Shown here: piece after piece, positions 25,309-33,697 of the stretch
Numbering within the stretch: the first letter of the stretch is position 1
How the letters are laid out: every line of letters starts with the position of its first letter
Origin: an uncultured bacterium
Lineage (GTDB): Bacteria > Planctomycetota > UBA8742 > UBA2392
Length of the DNA: 64,000 nt
Assembly: GCA_938014885.1 (NCBI GenBank)
Contig: CALLQI010000015.1
Location: 62,001 to 126,000, forward strand
Direction: 5' to 3'
Program-made: the position numbers and the translations under genes
The notes under the pieces: generated by a model
What the model was told of the DNA's origin: nothing
Seen by the model: only the letters and a program-made list of their open reading frames with translations
The model's database searches: none

Positions 25309-26517
25309 ATGAGCAACGGTACCTGCATTCTGGCCTATAGCGGCGGGCTCGACACTTCCTTCTGCATTCCCTTCATCCGGGAGCAGTACGGCTTTGCAGT
25401 CGAGACTGTCATGATCGACACCGGCGGCTTTTCGGCCGACGATTTCAAACGCGCCGCCGACCGCGCCAAGCAACTGGGCGTGAAGAACCCCGTGGTGCTC
25501 GACGGCCGCGCCGAGGTCTTCAATCGCTACGTCAAGTACATGCTGTTCGGCAACGTCATGCGCGGCGGTGTCTACCCGCTGTGTGTGGCCGCCGAACGCG
25601 TAGTGCAGGCCGCCATGGTCGCCGAGTACGCCGTGAAGCACAAAGCGGCCGCCGTGGCCCACGGCAGCACCGGCGCCGGCAATGACCAGATCCGCTTTGA
25701 CGTCGCCATGAATGTGCTTGCGCCGGGCATGAAGATGCTGGCGCCGATCCGCGAGCACAGCTTGACGCGTCAACAGGAAACCGAGTACCTGGCCAAGCAC
25801 GGCCTCGAGATCCCGGCCAAGACTACGCAGTACAGCATCAACGCGGGCATGTGGGGCATCACAATCGGCGGCAAGGAAACCCACGACAGCGGCACCACGG
25901 TGCCCGACGCGGTGTTCGAGCTTGCCGGTGCCAGCGAGCCGGCTGCCAAGCCACGCAGCCTGAAGATCGCGTTCGAGCAAGGCGTGCCCGTGGCCCTCGA
26001 CGGCGCAATGCTTTCGCCCGAGGTGCTGATCGAGAAGCTGAACAGCCTCGGCATCCAGTACGCGCTCGGCCGCGGCGTGCACCTCGGCGACACCATCGTC
26101 GGCATCAAGGGCCGCGTGGCGTTCGTTGCCCCGGCGGCGTTGATGCTGATCAACGCGCATCGCGAACTGGAAAAGCTGGTGCTGACCAAGTGGCAGCGCT
26201 TCTGGAAGGACCACGTCAGCGACTTCTACGGGACGATGCTCCACGAAGGCCAGCCGTTCGACCCGGCGCTGCGCGACATCGAAGCCATGCTCACGCACAG
26301 CCAGCAACGCGTAACCGGCGAAGTCAGCATTGAGGTAAGATACGGCAGCTTCCGAGTCGGCGGGGTGACCAGCCCGCACTCCCTGATGCACGCGGCCGCA
26401 GGAAAGTACGGAGAAGAGTTCAGCCTATGGAGCGGCCAGGACGCCGCAGGCTTCGGCAAGATCCTAAGCATCCCAAGCAGACTCGCCGCGCAAGCCGGAG
26501 GCAGTCATTCAGGTTGA
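25309..26517 (+). CDS. argG: Argininosuccinate synthase
   Basis: 402 residues, the family length. It joins citrulline and aspartate with ATP to form argininosuccinate. The N-terminal LAYSGGLDTSFCIPF is the PP-loop ATP-binding motif. HGSTGAGNDQIRFDV near residue 120 is the second conserved block. The ATG at 25309 follows GGAG six bases upstream. The stop codon TGA (26515-26517) forms the first three bases of the left inverted repeat of the GxxExxY cassette, so the element begins exactly at the end of argG. Confidence 0.97.
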   Translation: MSNGTCILAYSGGLDTSFCIPFIREQYGFAVETVMIDTGGFSADDFKRAADRAKQLGVKNPVVLDGRAEVFNRYVKYMLFGNVMRGGVYPLCVAAERVVQAAMVAEYAVKHKAAAVAHGSTGAGNDQIRFDVAMNVLAPGMKMLAPIREHSLTRQQETEYLAKHGLEIPAKTTQYSINAGMWGITIGGKETHDSGTTVPDAVFELAGASEPAAKPRSLKIAFEQGVPVALDGAMLSPEVLIEKLNSLGIQYALGRGVHLGDTIVGIKGRVAFVAPAALMLINAHRELEKLVLTKWQRFWKDHVSDFYGTMLHEGQPFDPALRDIEAMLTHSQQRVTGEVSIEVRYGSFRVGGVTSPHSLMHAAAGKYGEEFSLWSGQDAAGFGKILSIPSRLAAQAGGSHSG

Positions 26518-27018
26518 ACACGAAGGAACAAAGCAGCGAAGGCGACCACCGGCGGCGCAGAACATGTGGACCGCGGTTTCTGGAGGAGTCCGATTGATTC
26601 GGTTTGATGATGAAATCGAGAGTCTGCTACATGCGGTGATTGGTGCCGCCATTGAGGTGCACAAGGCGTTGGGTCCTGGATTCCTCGAGTCCGTGTATGA
26701 ACGCGCGCTCTGTAAGGAACTTGCCCTTCGCGGGCTTTCATTCGAGAGACAGGTGCCAATGGACGTTCGCTACAAGGGCGAGGTCGTAGGTGAACTTCGC
26801 CTGGACATCCTGGTCGAGGGTAGGCTTGTGGTTGAGCTGAAAGCCGTGGATGGGCTCGCGCCAGTTCACATGCAGCAGACGGTGGCGTACCTGAAGCAGG
26901 TCAAGGAGAAAGTTGGACTGCTGTTGAACTTCAACGTTGTGAAGCTGAATGAAGGCGGAATTCACCGGGTCATCTTCACGGGGTGATGGCCCTTCGTTGC
27001 TTCGCTACTTCGTGTTCA
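26515..27018 (+). mobile_element. Candidate GxxExxY cassette bounded by period-8 inverted arms
   Basis: A 504-bp unit. The outer 11 bases TGAACACGAAG (26515-26525) and CTTCGTGTTCA (27008-27018) are a perfect inverted repeat. Including the inner part, 24 of about 28 positions pair with one gap (26516-26543 against 26989-27017). Each arm is itself a degenerate period-8 repeat (CACGAAGG, AACAAAGC, AGCGAAGG). A single gene for a GxxExxY nuclease-like protein lies between them. No target-site duplication is evident. Its mobility is inferred from structure only. Confidence 0.5.
26594..26986 (+). CDS. GxxExxY family protein, PD-(D/E)XK nuclease-like
   Basis: 130 residues. The chosen start is a TTG at 26594 with GGAGGAG five bases upstream; an ATG at 26564 would add ten residues. 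The defining motif GFLESVY (GxxExxY) sits near residue 30, within AAIEVHKALGPGFLESVYER. A PD-(D/E)XK core follows: Glu in YERAL, Asp in ELRLDILVEG, and the (D/E)xK element VELKAV, then a Gln-containing helix (MQQTVAYLKQV). The fold suggests a small metal-dependent nuclease. The family (PF13366) is uncharacterised as far as I know. The gene sits alone between inverted repeat arms. Confidence 0.85.
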   Translation: MIRFDDEIESLLHAVIGAAIEVHKALGPGFLESVYERALCKELALRGLSFERQVPMDVRYKGEVVGELRLDILVEGRLVVELKAVDGLAPVHMQQTVAYLKQVKEKVGLLLNFNVVKLNEGGIHRVIFTG

Positions 27019-27047
27019 GCATCGAAGATTGCTTTGAGAGGCTTGCC

Positions 27048-28190
27048 ATGAATGAAGAAAACATGATTGCTGGCAATGGCCATGCGACAGACACAGCCAA
27101 GTTGCAGAAAGTGAAAACCATGGAAATTCGCGTTCACAAAATCGCCAGTGTTGTGCACCGCATGACGCTGCACAAAGACGAGCGCATCATCACCGAAAAC
27201 CTTGAGGCCAAACCCGGCAACGTCGTTGTCGTGCGCGCCCTGGGCGAAAAGACGACATACGGCGAACTCGAACTCGAAGAGGGCCGCATGGCCAAGATCT
27301 TCGAAGGCGACATCATCATCGGCGCACTGGGCGCGCGTAACGCGCTCAAGGGCTATGTCGGCCGCGTGCCCGACACCATCAAGTCCGGTGACGTGCTGCA
27401 CATGCTGAACCTCGGCGGCGTGATCGGCACCTGCACCAGCGCCAACAAGGACCTTGGCCCGCCGCTGAAGGTCGAAGTCGTGGGCATGATCCTGCGCAAG
27501 GGGCGCATCCTCAATCTCGTTGACAGCAGCCTGCCCGATCACGAACGCATTGAACCGGGCATGAACATCCCGATCGTGGCCGTCAGCGGCACCTGCATGA
27601 ACGCGGGCAAAACCAAGGTCGTGGCCGAGCTGTGCCAGCTTCTCAGCCAGCGCGGCCTGCGTGTCAACGCCGGCAAGCTGTCGGGCGTGGCCGCGCGGCG
27701 CGACCTGTTCAGCTTCGAAGACCATGGTGCGCGCAAGACGCTGAGCTTCGTGGACACAGGCCTGCCCAGCACGGCGGGGCTTGAGACGATTGCGGATATC
27801 AGCAAGACCATCATCAATGGCCTGGCGGAAGACAAGCCCGACGTGATGATCCTTGAGCTCGGCGACGGCATCATCGGCGGCTACAGCGTAATCACCTACT
27901 TCGACGACCCGGATATCTACGCGCACACTAAGGTGCACATCTGCTGCGCCAACGACCCGGTAGGGGCGTTCGGCGCCAAGCGCATCTTCGACGACCGCGG
28001 CCAGCGCATTGACCTGATCAGCGGCCCCGCCACGGACAATGAGGTCGGCCGCGCGTACATTGAAAACGACTTGAAGATCAAGGCCGTGAACGCGCGTACG
28101 CACCCCGAAGAGCTGGCCGACGAAGTGTGCAAGTTCCTCGGCATGCTCGATCTGGTGGGTCTGCGCGACGACGGCCCGCTGGCGGGCTAG
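27048..28190 (+). CDS. P-loop NTPase of DUF1611/MobB-like type
   Basis: 380 residues. ATG 27048 has GAGAGG upstream; a second candidate start at 27120 (MEIRVHKIAS) would shorten it. The N-terminal 170 residues are beta-rich with no recognised family. Near residue 178 a P-loop reads AVSGTCMNAGKTKVV, the GTxxNxGKT type seen in DUF1611 and MobB-like GTPases or dethiobiotin-synthetase relatives. MILELGDGIIGGYSV provides a Walker-B-like acidic residue. It lies 30 bp beyond the right arm of the GxxExxY cassette, so it may originally have followed argG directly. Substrate unknown. Confidence 0.7.
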   Translation: MNEENMIAGNGHATDTAKLQKVKTMEIRVHKIASVVHRMTLHKDERIITENLEAKPGNVVVVRALGEKTTYGELELEEGRMAKIFEGDIIIGALGARNALKGYVGRVPDTIKSGDVLHMLNLGGVIGTCTSANKDLGPPLKVEVVGMILRKGRILNLVDSSLPDHERIEPGMNIPIVAVSGTCMNAGKTKVVAELCQLLSQRGLRVNAGKLSGVAARRDLFSFEDHGARKTLSFVDTGLPSTAGLETIADISKTIINGLAEDKPDVMILELGDGIIGGYSVITYFDDPDIYAHTKVHICCANDPVGAFGAKRIFDDRGQRIDLISGPATDNEVGRAYIENDLKIKAVNARTHPEELADEVCKFLGMLDLVGLRDDGPLAG

Positions 28191-28213
28191 GCTCAGCGCC
28201 GTACAATCGCGGC

Positions 28214-28393
28214 ATGAACCAGCGCCCGATCCAGTGGAAGCGCCTGTGGCCGGTACCGGCCCTGCTGGCCGTAATCGGCTGGGAGTTTTACACGGCCAAC
28301 GCCAACAACACCGCCGTGAACTGGTGGTTCGTAGGCATCGGCGCGGCCGCCCTGGCGCTGGTCCTGTTCGTACGCCTAATCTGGCGCATCTGA
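28214..28393 (+). CDS. Small two-helix membrane protein
   Basis: 59 residues: MNQRPIQWKRLWPVP followed by two hydrophobic stretches (ALLAVIGWEFYTA and WWFVGIGAAALALVLFVRL). No family is recognised. It starts 23 bp after the P-loop gene. The last codons and following bases (28363-28400) recur in damaged form at 29050-29086. Confidence 0.55.
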   Translation: MNQRPIQWKRLWPVPALLAVIGWEFYTANANNTAVNWWFVGIGAAALALVLFVRLIWRI

Positions 28394-28400
28394 GCCGGCC
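28363..28400. repeat. Repeat copy 1 (3' end of the small membrane protein gene)
   Basis: The stretch from CCTGTTCGT to CATCTGAGC plus CGGCC recurs at 29050-29086 with a few mismatches, encoding LFVRLIWRI-stop here and LFVRLPWRI-stop there. This suggests a local duplication around the intervening gene. Confidence 0.5.
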
Positions 28401-28496
28401 GGCGGGCGTGTGTCGCGCGATGGGCCGTTGAACCAGCACAGGCGCGCATTTAGAGTCGCCCTCAACATCGCAACTGTGCCACTGAGGGCATGAATC

Positions 28497-29000
28497 ATGA
28501 ACTTCCCGCATCCTAACCCCGAGTTTCCTCCACCGCCCCGTCGTGGCTCACTTCCGTGGGGGATTGTGGCCGCAGTGTTGGGCGCACTCGCCGGGGTTTC
28601 GCTGCTGGTTGCGGCGATCATGAACCGCGACGGAACCATGCTGGGCGCGGGGCTTGCGGGCGCGCTGGGCTTCGGCATCGGTGGCGGAATCGCGTTCACC
28701 AGGCACGCGCGAACCGGCGGCTGGCGTTCCGGCCGCATCATCCCGGCCATCATCAGCACCGACTCCAACAACGCAATGCAGAACGCGCTGGTAACAAGCT
28801 GGTGGGACGGTCAGGTCCGCACGATTGAGCTGGCGCCGGGCAGGCTGTACCAGTCGCTCACGGAAGGCACGGTGGTGTGGCTCATCCAGCCAACGAACTT
28901 CGTGCCCGCACAGTTCATCGAGATCGCAGCACCCGAAGAATTCAGAATGACCCCCGTAAGCGCCGAAGCAGAAGCATGGCTCGCGGACCGGCTGGGTTAA
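28497..29000 (+). CDS. Membrane protein of unknown function
   Basis: 167 residues. A short Pro-rich cytoplasmic start (NFPHPNPEFPPPPRRG) precedes two hydrophobic helices (GIVAAVLGALAGVSLLVAAI and GAGLAGALGFGIGGGIAF). A soluble domain of about 90 residues follows, with no recognised motif (IELAPGRLYQSLTEGTVVWLI). It is flanked by the two copies of the LFVRLxWRI repeat, so it may lie within an old local duplication. Confidence 0.55.
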   Translation: MNFPHPNPEFPPPPRRGSLPWGIVAAVLGALAGVSLLVAAIMNRDGTMLGAGLAGALGFGIGGGIAFTRHARTGGWRSGRIIPAIISTDSNNAMQNALVTSWWDGQVRTIELAPGRLYQSLTEGTVVWLIQPTNFVPAQFIEIAAPEEFRMTPVSAEAEAWLADRLG

Positions 29001-29049
29001 CAAGTTGCGCGCCGGTGGGCAGTCTGTTGAAAGCGCCGCCAGCCCCCGG

Positions 29050-29086
29050 CCTGTTCGTTAGACTGCCTTGGCGCATCTGAGCGGCC
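29050..29086. repeat. Repeat copy 2, remnant of the small membrane protein 3' end
   Basis: These bases repeat 28363-28400 with a few mismatches (shared CCTGTTCGT ... GGCGCATCTGAGC). Only the C-terminal codons are present, with no upstream reading frame resembling the intact gene, so this is probably a duplication scar or gene remnant. Confidence 0.45.
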
Positions 29087-29121
29087 ACGGCTACATGTCA
29101 CTGCTTAGTTGAGGACCGTCC

Positions 29122-30918
29122 ATGCGAGTATTCATGCTACTTGCGGTGCTTGTTCTGCTGGCGGCGGCAAATGCTCCGGTCAAAGCTGTCCCCGATGAAC
29201 TCGACACGTCAGATCAAGACGACGCGCTTCTATTGGCCTACAAAGAGGGCCGGGAAGTAGTGCCTCCGGAGTTCCACGCCATTCATGAGAATCCAATGGC
29301 TGGTCAAGGGGCGCGCTATCGAGCTCTGGACGGAAAGGTCCGGACATACCGCGTTGCCACAGTTCGCGGCGATGTCTGCGTAGTAGAACGCCAGTTACCC
29401 GCCAGTGCTGTGGTGATCGCCGTCGAGTTCGAGGTGACGGGGAAGATCCAGAACTTGGTCCGCCGCGCGTGGGTTGGGCGCAAAGGCACCAAGCCGATTC
29501 TTGCCAAAGTTGGGCCTGTGACGCGAGGTGGAGGTGGTGGGGTGGGGCTGAACGGAACCTGGGATGTGACCCACGAGCCATTCGTTGACTTGGAACAGGG
29601 CGGCAGAAAGTGGAGTGGAAGTCTGCAGACAACGAAGTGGTGGAAGCGCAAGGCCAATGGGGACCCCGATGAGGTGACCAAGTATTGGACCTCGACTGAA
29701 AACTGGTTCAGTCAGCTGATACGGGCGGAGGTCGAGTCCAAGGGCGGGGCAAAGCAAGTTGCAGAGTTGTTCGAGTGCTCGGATGCCATGGAGCCGCTTC
29801 TTGACTGGTCTGGCATTCCCGCGCCAACAGCAGAAGAAGACCTGCAGATTCGGGCCCAGCTTGTGAGGGGAGCAGCACAGGCGGACCTTGAGCTCATGGT
29901 CAAGGCAAGGCTCAGCTTCGGAAACCGGTGGGGCCTGCACCCTGACGCCAAAGTCGGGGACTGGGCGCGCTACTCAAATCTGACGCTGACACTCGTACGA
30001 CTTGAGCAGGGCCGGGCAGTCGTGGAGGCCAGCTATGTGGGTGATGAACTTGGACTGGTGGAAGCGATGGAGTTCGAGGTCAAGAGCGGCAAAGCGATTG
30101 AGGTGGTGGCAAGGTTTGCCGGGATCCGCGGCGGACAGCCGCGACCGGCGATCTTCCGGTCGTGGATGGATGCGCGGCCATTGGAAACGGTTACTGCCGA
30201 TTGGGCCGAAGTGGAGCTTGCGGGCCGCAAGTGGAAGGCGAGGGAGGTTCGCCATGTTCGCAAGAGTCTCGAAGCGAAGCCAAACGCAACGGACGAGATT
30301 TTCGAACTGCTGGAAAGTGAGGCCGCGCCATTCGGGCAACCGCTGCGCAAGAAGTCGTATTGGGCGGACAGGCCGGAGTCGGCATCCCCAAGTGAACTAT
30401 CGGAGGTTGGGACAGGTGCAACAGAGGCCTTGGACTGGTCAGCATGGCGGCCGACTCCGGCATGGGAACTTCCGTTCACGGCCGATGACGTCAAGAAGTT
30501 CATCAAGGTAGGCATGAAGTGGCGCTGCAAACAAGAGTTGGACAAGGGCGAAGATGGCATTGCAGGCTGCTATCAGGACTGGGAAGTCAAGGAAGTGACG
30601 GACTCCGGGTACCGGGTAGAAGTGGTGCTCACCCAGCCAGATGGCTCAACGCGCCCTTTGGAAGCGACCTACACATGGGACGACTATGTCGTGAGGTTCC
30701 GCGACTGGCCCAAGGGCACCATTGAAAAGAAGCTCTGGAAGCTGGGAGAGCGCGAGCTGGAAGTTGTGTTCTACAGGTTTCACACGTTCGGCAAGGACGT
30801 CCTCTTCGGCCTATGCGCAGAGCTGCCCGGAGTACGTATCTGCACCGAAGAACTGCTGAACTGGCCCTCGAAAACCTGGCTCGTCGACTTCAGGGCGCCC
30901 GAGGCCGCAAAGGACTGA
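29122..30918 (+). CDS. Exported protein with three related domains, unknown function
   Basis: 598 residues. The signal peptide MRVFMLLAVLVLLAAANAPV starts at ATG 29122. Three similar segments occur, each opening with a G-x-x-x-R/W-Y/C-x core and ending in a (V/A)-x-F-E-V strand: near residue 57 (GARYRALDGKVRTYRVAT), near 277 (GDWARYSNLTLTLVRLEQG) and near 463 (GMKWRCKQELDKG). Each is followed by a longer beta region and a Trp-rich stretch. No catalytic motif or family is recognised. It is probably a periplasmic or surface protein with tandem beta domains. Confidence 0.6.
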   Translation: MRVFMLLAVLVLLAAANAPVKAVPDELDTSDQDDALLLAYKEGREVVPPEFHAIHENPMAGQGARYRALDGKVRTYRVATVRGDVCVVERQLPASAVVIAVEFEVTGKIQNLVRRAWVGRKGTKPILAKVGPVTRGGGGGVGLNGTWDVTHEPFVDLEQGGRKWSGSLQTTKWWKRKANGDPDEVTKYWTSTENWFSQLIRAEVESKGGAKQVAELFECSDAMEPLLDWSGIPAPTAEEDLQIRAQLVRGAAQADLELMVKARLSFGNRWGLHPDAKVGDWARYSNLTLTLVRLEQGRAVVEASYVGDELGLVEAMEFEVKSGKAIEVVARFAGIRGGQPRPAIFRSWMDARPLETVTADWAEVELAGRKWKAREVRHVRKSLEAKPNATDEIFELLESEAAPFGQPLRKKSYWADRPESASPSELSEVGTGATEALDWSAWRPTPAWELPFTADDVKKFIKVGMKWRCKQELDKGEDGIAGCYQDWEVKEVTDSGYRVEVVLTQPDGSTRPLEATYTWDDYVVRFRDWPKGTIEKKLWKLGERELEVVFYRFHTFGKDVLFGLCAELPGVRICTEELLNWPSKTWLVDFRAPEAAKD

Positions 30919-30940
30919 GCCCAGGCCGAAAGGCCGGGGC
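30919..30940. terminator. Hairpin between convergent genes
   Basis: GCCCAGGCC-GAAA-GGCCGGGGC forms a stem of about eight pairs with one A-G mismatch and a GAAA tetraloop. It lies directly after the stop of the 598-residue protein and before the convergent hydratase-dehydrogenase stop. There is no clear U-tract, so termination strength is uncertain. Confidence 0.45.
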
Positions 30941-30958
30941 TATTGCGCTGTTCTTGGG

Positions 30959-32983
30959 TTACGCGTGTACGAAGGTTGCTTTGGACTTGGCGCCGTTCTT
31001 GAGGAAGTTCTCCATCCCGATGTGCATGTCTTTGGTGTCTACGCAGGCGCCGAAGGCTTTGCTTTCGAGCTTCAGGCCTTCGCGGAGGGGCTTGCTGCAG
31101 CCCTGGATCACTGCGTCGCACAGGATCTGGTCGATCTTCTTGCTGAGGTGGCCGATCTCCAGAGCGGGCGCGGCTGCCGGCAAACCCTTCATCGCGTCGC
31201 GGTTGATGCGCTTCAGTTCGCGCTTACCGCTGGCATATTCGTTCACCAGCGCCACGGCGCGCGGCACCGGGTCGCCTTCCACTTCTTCGCTGATCAGGCC
31301 GTACTCTAGGCCGGTCTTGCCGTCGATCGGCTTGGCCGTGCGCATCATCGTCAATGCGCGGTCGAAGCCGATCCAGCGCGGCAGGCGCTGCGTGCCGCCC
31401 GCACCGGGGATTATGCCGAGGTTCACTTCGGGCTGCCCGGCCAGCAGCTTCAGGCCTTTGCGGGCGATGCGGGCGTGGCAGGCCATGGCCAGTTCGTTGC
31501 CGCCGCCGAACGCGAGGCCGTTGTACGCGCACAGCACTGGCTTCTTCATGTCTTCGATGTAATCGAGCGTGGCGTGGAACTGGCGGCTGTTGGCCTCGCC
31601 CTCGGCCGCGTTCTTCAGCGCCGCCAGCATGTCGATGTCGGCACCGCTGACGAAGGCCTTGGTCCCGAAGCCTGTAATGACGGCGCCTTTGATGCCCGCA
31701 GCGGCCTCGACGGCTTCGCAGTGCGCGCGGAGCTGGCGGAACACTTCCAAGTTCAGCGCATTCAGCACCGCAGGGCGGCGGAGCTTGATGACGGCCACAC
31801 CGTCGTGGTCTTCGCGGAAGACCATCGGGATTTCGAAGGGCTTGCCGCTGGCGGCCTGGTTCTTGATGCACGCGGGCACGGGGAAGCCGGGGTTGCGGGC
31901 GGCGTAGGCTTCCACGAGTTTGAGCGCGTTGCCGACGCCGATTTCGTTCATCCACGCAAAGGGCTCGCGTACAACCAGCGCGGTTGAGACGGCCATGTTC
32001 ATGTCGCCGACGTTGCTGATGCCGCTGTCCACAATCTCGCCCACCAGGCCGAAGTACGCGCCGGTCATCAGGTCGCCGATTTCCTTGGCCTGGGCTTCGG
32101 TGTACTCGACCTTTTCGCCGCGGCCGCCGGTTTCCCACGGGGCCTTGAGTTCAAGCTGCCGCTTGAGCGAGTCGGGCGTGCGGAACCACTTGTGAATCTT
32201 GGTCGTGTACTGGTCCAACCCCACGGCAGTGATCGGGTTGCCGCCCGTCAAATTCATGGCCGTGAACGGCCCGATGCCCAGCCCCAGCGCCTTTTGCGCG
32301 ATCACATCGACTTGCTTGACGCTGCCAATCCCGGCTTCGGCCAGCAGGGCCGCTGCCTGGAACACGCCTTCGAACACCGGGTCCACGGCGTAGCCATAGC
32401 GGCTGCCGACTTTGATCGGGGCTTTGCCGATCTGTTCGTAGAAGTCCATCACCCAGTTGGTGACAACGTGATGCGTGTGCTTGCCGGGGACGACTTCGAC
32501 GATGATGTTGCGCTCAGCGGGGAAGAAGTAGTGCACCACCAGCCCGTGTTCCGGCCGCGCGGCCTGCTCGAAGATCACTTCGGGTTCCATGTGCGAGCTG
32601 TTGCTGGCGATGATGCAGTCGGGCTCAACGACGGCTTCGAGCGCGGCGACGATTTTGCGCTTGATGTCTTTGTTTTCGGTGGCGGCTTCGATCACCAGGC
32701 GTGTGCCGCGCAGTGCTGCGTAGTCGCTGGTCCAGGTGATGTTGGCCTTCATCTTCTCAGCTTCGTCGGGTTTGAAGGCACCGCTTTCGACGCCCTTGGC
32801 GATTTTCTTTTCGGTCTTGGCGCGGCCGTTTTTGAGCGCGTCTTCGCTGACGTCCACGACGACGACGGGCACGCCAAACGGGGTGAGAACTTTCGCGAAG
32901 TAGAGGGCAATGTCGGGGCCGATCTGCCCGCTACCGACGACGCCAACTTTGTCCAAGGTCCAGTTCTTGAGCGTGAATGCCAT
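30959..32983 (-). CDS. 3-Hydroxyacyl-CoA dehydrogenase / enoyl-CoA hydratase fusion (dehydrogenase first)
   Basis: 674 residues from the ATG at 32983. Residues about 1-390 are a 3-hydroxyacyl-CoA dehydrogenase. The Rossmann motif is VGVVGSGQIGPDIA, the active-site block runs SNSSHMEPE to VVHYFFPAE (His for hydride transfer), and a C-terminal helical domain follows. Residues about 405-665 are a crotonase domain with both catalytic Glu positions (GGGNELAM and GQPEVNLGIIPGAGGTQR). The order is opposite to FadB/FadJ, where hydratase comes first. It matches the crotonyl-CoA hydratase/3-hydroxybutyryl-CoA dehydrogenase type known from some archaea and bacteria. It probably acts in beta-oxidation or crotonyl-CoA conversion with the thiolase nearby. 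Confidence 0.9.
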   Translation of the reverse strand: MAFTLKNWTLDKVGVVGSGQIGPDIALYFAKVLTPFGVPVVVVDVSEDALKNGRAKTEKKIAKGVESGAFKPDEAEKMKANITWTSDYAALRGTRLVIEAATENKDIKRKIVAALEAVVEPDCIIASNSSHMEPEVIFEQAARPEHGLVVHYFFPAERNIIVEVVPGKHTHHVVTNWVMDFYEQIGKAPIKVGSRYGYAVDPVFEGVFQAAALLAEAGIGSVKQVDVIAQKALGLGIGPFTAMNLTGGNPITAVGLDQYTTKIHKWFRTPDSLKRQLELKAPWETGGRGEKVEYTEAQAKEIGDLMTGAYFGLVGEIVDSGISNVGDMNMAVSTALVVREPFAWMNEIGVGNALKLVEAYAARNPGFPVPACIKNQAASGKPFEIPMVFREDHDGVAVIKLRRPAVLNALNLEVFRQLRAHCEAVEAAAGIKGAVITGFGTKAFVSGADIDMLAALKNAAEGEANSRQFHATLDYIEDMKKPVLCAYNGLAFGGGNELAMACHARIARKGLKLLAGQPEVNLGIIPGAGGTQRLPRWIGFDRALTMMRTAKPIDGKTGLEYGLISEEVEGDPVPRAVALVNEYASGKRELKRINRDAMKGLPAAAPALEIGHLSKKIDQILCDAVIQGCSKPLREGLKLESKAFGACVDTKDMHIGMENFLKNGAKSKATFVHA

Positions 32984-33094
32984 GGTCGATCCCCTGTTTT
33001 CCAGGATGGGGTTTAGCGTCTGCGGCGGGCCATGCAAGCGCCGCGCCGGGCAATCTGGAGTTGACCTGCGCCGAGGCGTGCGAATACTGCCGGA

Positions 33095-33454
33095 ATGGAC
33101 ATCACTATCCCGAACGCCGTTGCCTGCGACGCCATCGCGGGCTCTGAGCCTCTGGACCTGATCGGAGTAGGCAGCTACTGGCGAACTCCGCCGGGGCAGT
33201 TCGCTGTGTGGATCGAGATCGTCAACCCCGCCGAGCGGGCCTTTACGGTGGGTCTCGAGATGTACCGAGGTTCTGACTTCCTTGGTGAAACTGAAGAAGA
33301 GTTGGTATTGGCTGGCAAATCACATTGGCAGGGCTGGTTCGCGTTCCATGGCGTAACAGGCTTTCAGCCCAAGACGTATCACGTCGTCGTGTTGCTGGAT
33401 GGCACGCCAAGCCGTACCATTAAGCTCGACTTTGGTCACCCGGAAGGCAAATGA
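33095..33454 (+). CDS. Small protein of unknown function
   Basis: 119 residues, mostly beta strands (GQFAVWIEIVNPAERAFTVGL, YHVVVLLDGTPSRTIKLDF). This suggests an immunoglobulin-like or C2-like sandwich. No signal peptide. The start at 33095 is preceded by CGGA. It is divergent from the dehydrogenase-hydratase gene, and its stop overlaps the start of the next small gene (ATGA), so the two are co-translated. Not recognised. Confidence 0.55.
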   Translation: MDITIPNAVACDAIAGSEPLDLIGVGSYWRTPPGQFAVWIEIVNPAERAFTVGLEMYRGSDFLGETEEELVLAGKSHWQGWFAFHGVTGFQPKTYHVVVLLDGTPSRTIKLDFGHPEGK

Positions 33455-33618
33455 GCCGCAAAGACAAAATCGCCCACCCCATTACCGAGGCCTTCCGCCT
33501 CAGCTTCGGTGCCGTTGGCCATTCCAAAGATGGCAAGAAGACCGTTGTCAAAGAGCGTGACGTGAAGTGGGTTCCCGCGACCAAGTCCGCAGTCAAGCCC
33601 GCGAAAAGGCGCCGCTAG
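33451..33618 (+). CDS. Very small basic protein of unknown function
   Basis: A 55-residue frame (MSRKDKIAHPITEAFRLSFG ... KPAKRRR). It starts at ATG 33451, overlapping the previous stop by four bases, with GGAAGG three bases upstream. It is rich in Lys and Arg with a basic C-terminus, so nucleic-acid or ribosome binding is possible, but nothing is recognised. The overlap and ribosome-binding site are the evidence that it is real. Confidence 0.6.
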   Translation: MSRKDKIAHPITEAFRLSFGAVGHSKDGKKTVVKERDVKWVPATKSAVKPAKRRR

Positions 33619-33697
33619 GCCGGCTAGCACTCGCGCTCGCCGCCGTGTTGACCGGTGCGAGCCTCGCGCCATACTTGCGCCATCTACGGAGACTGCC

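Noticed and set aside
26515..27018. Classical insertion sequence at the GxxExxY gene
   Set aside because: No transposase and no target-site duplication were found; described instead as a candidate cassette.
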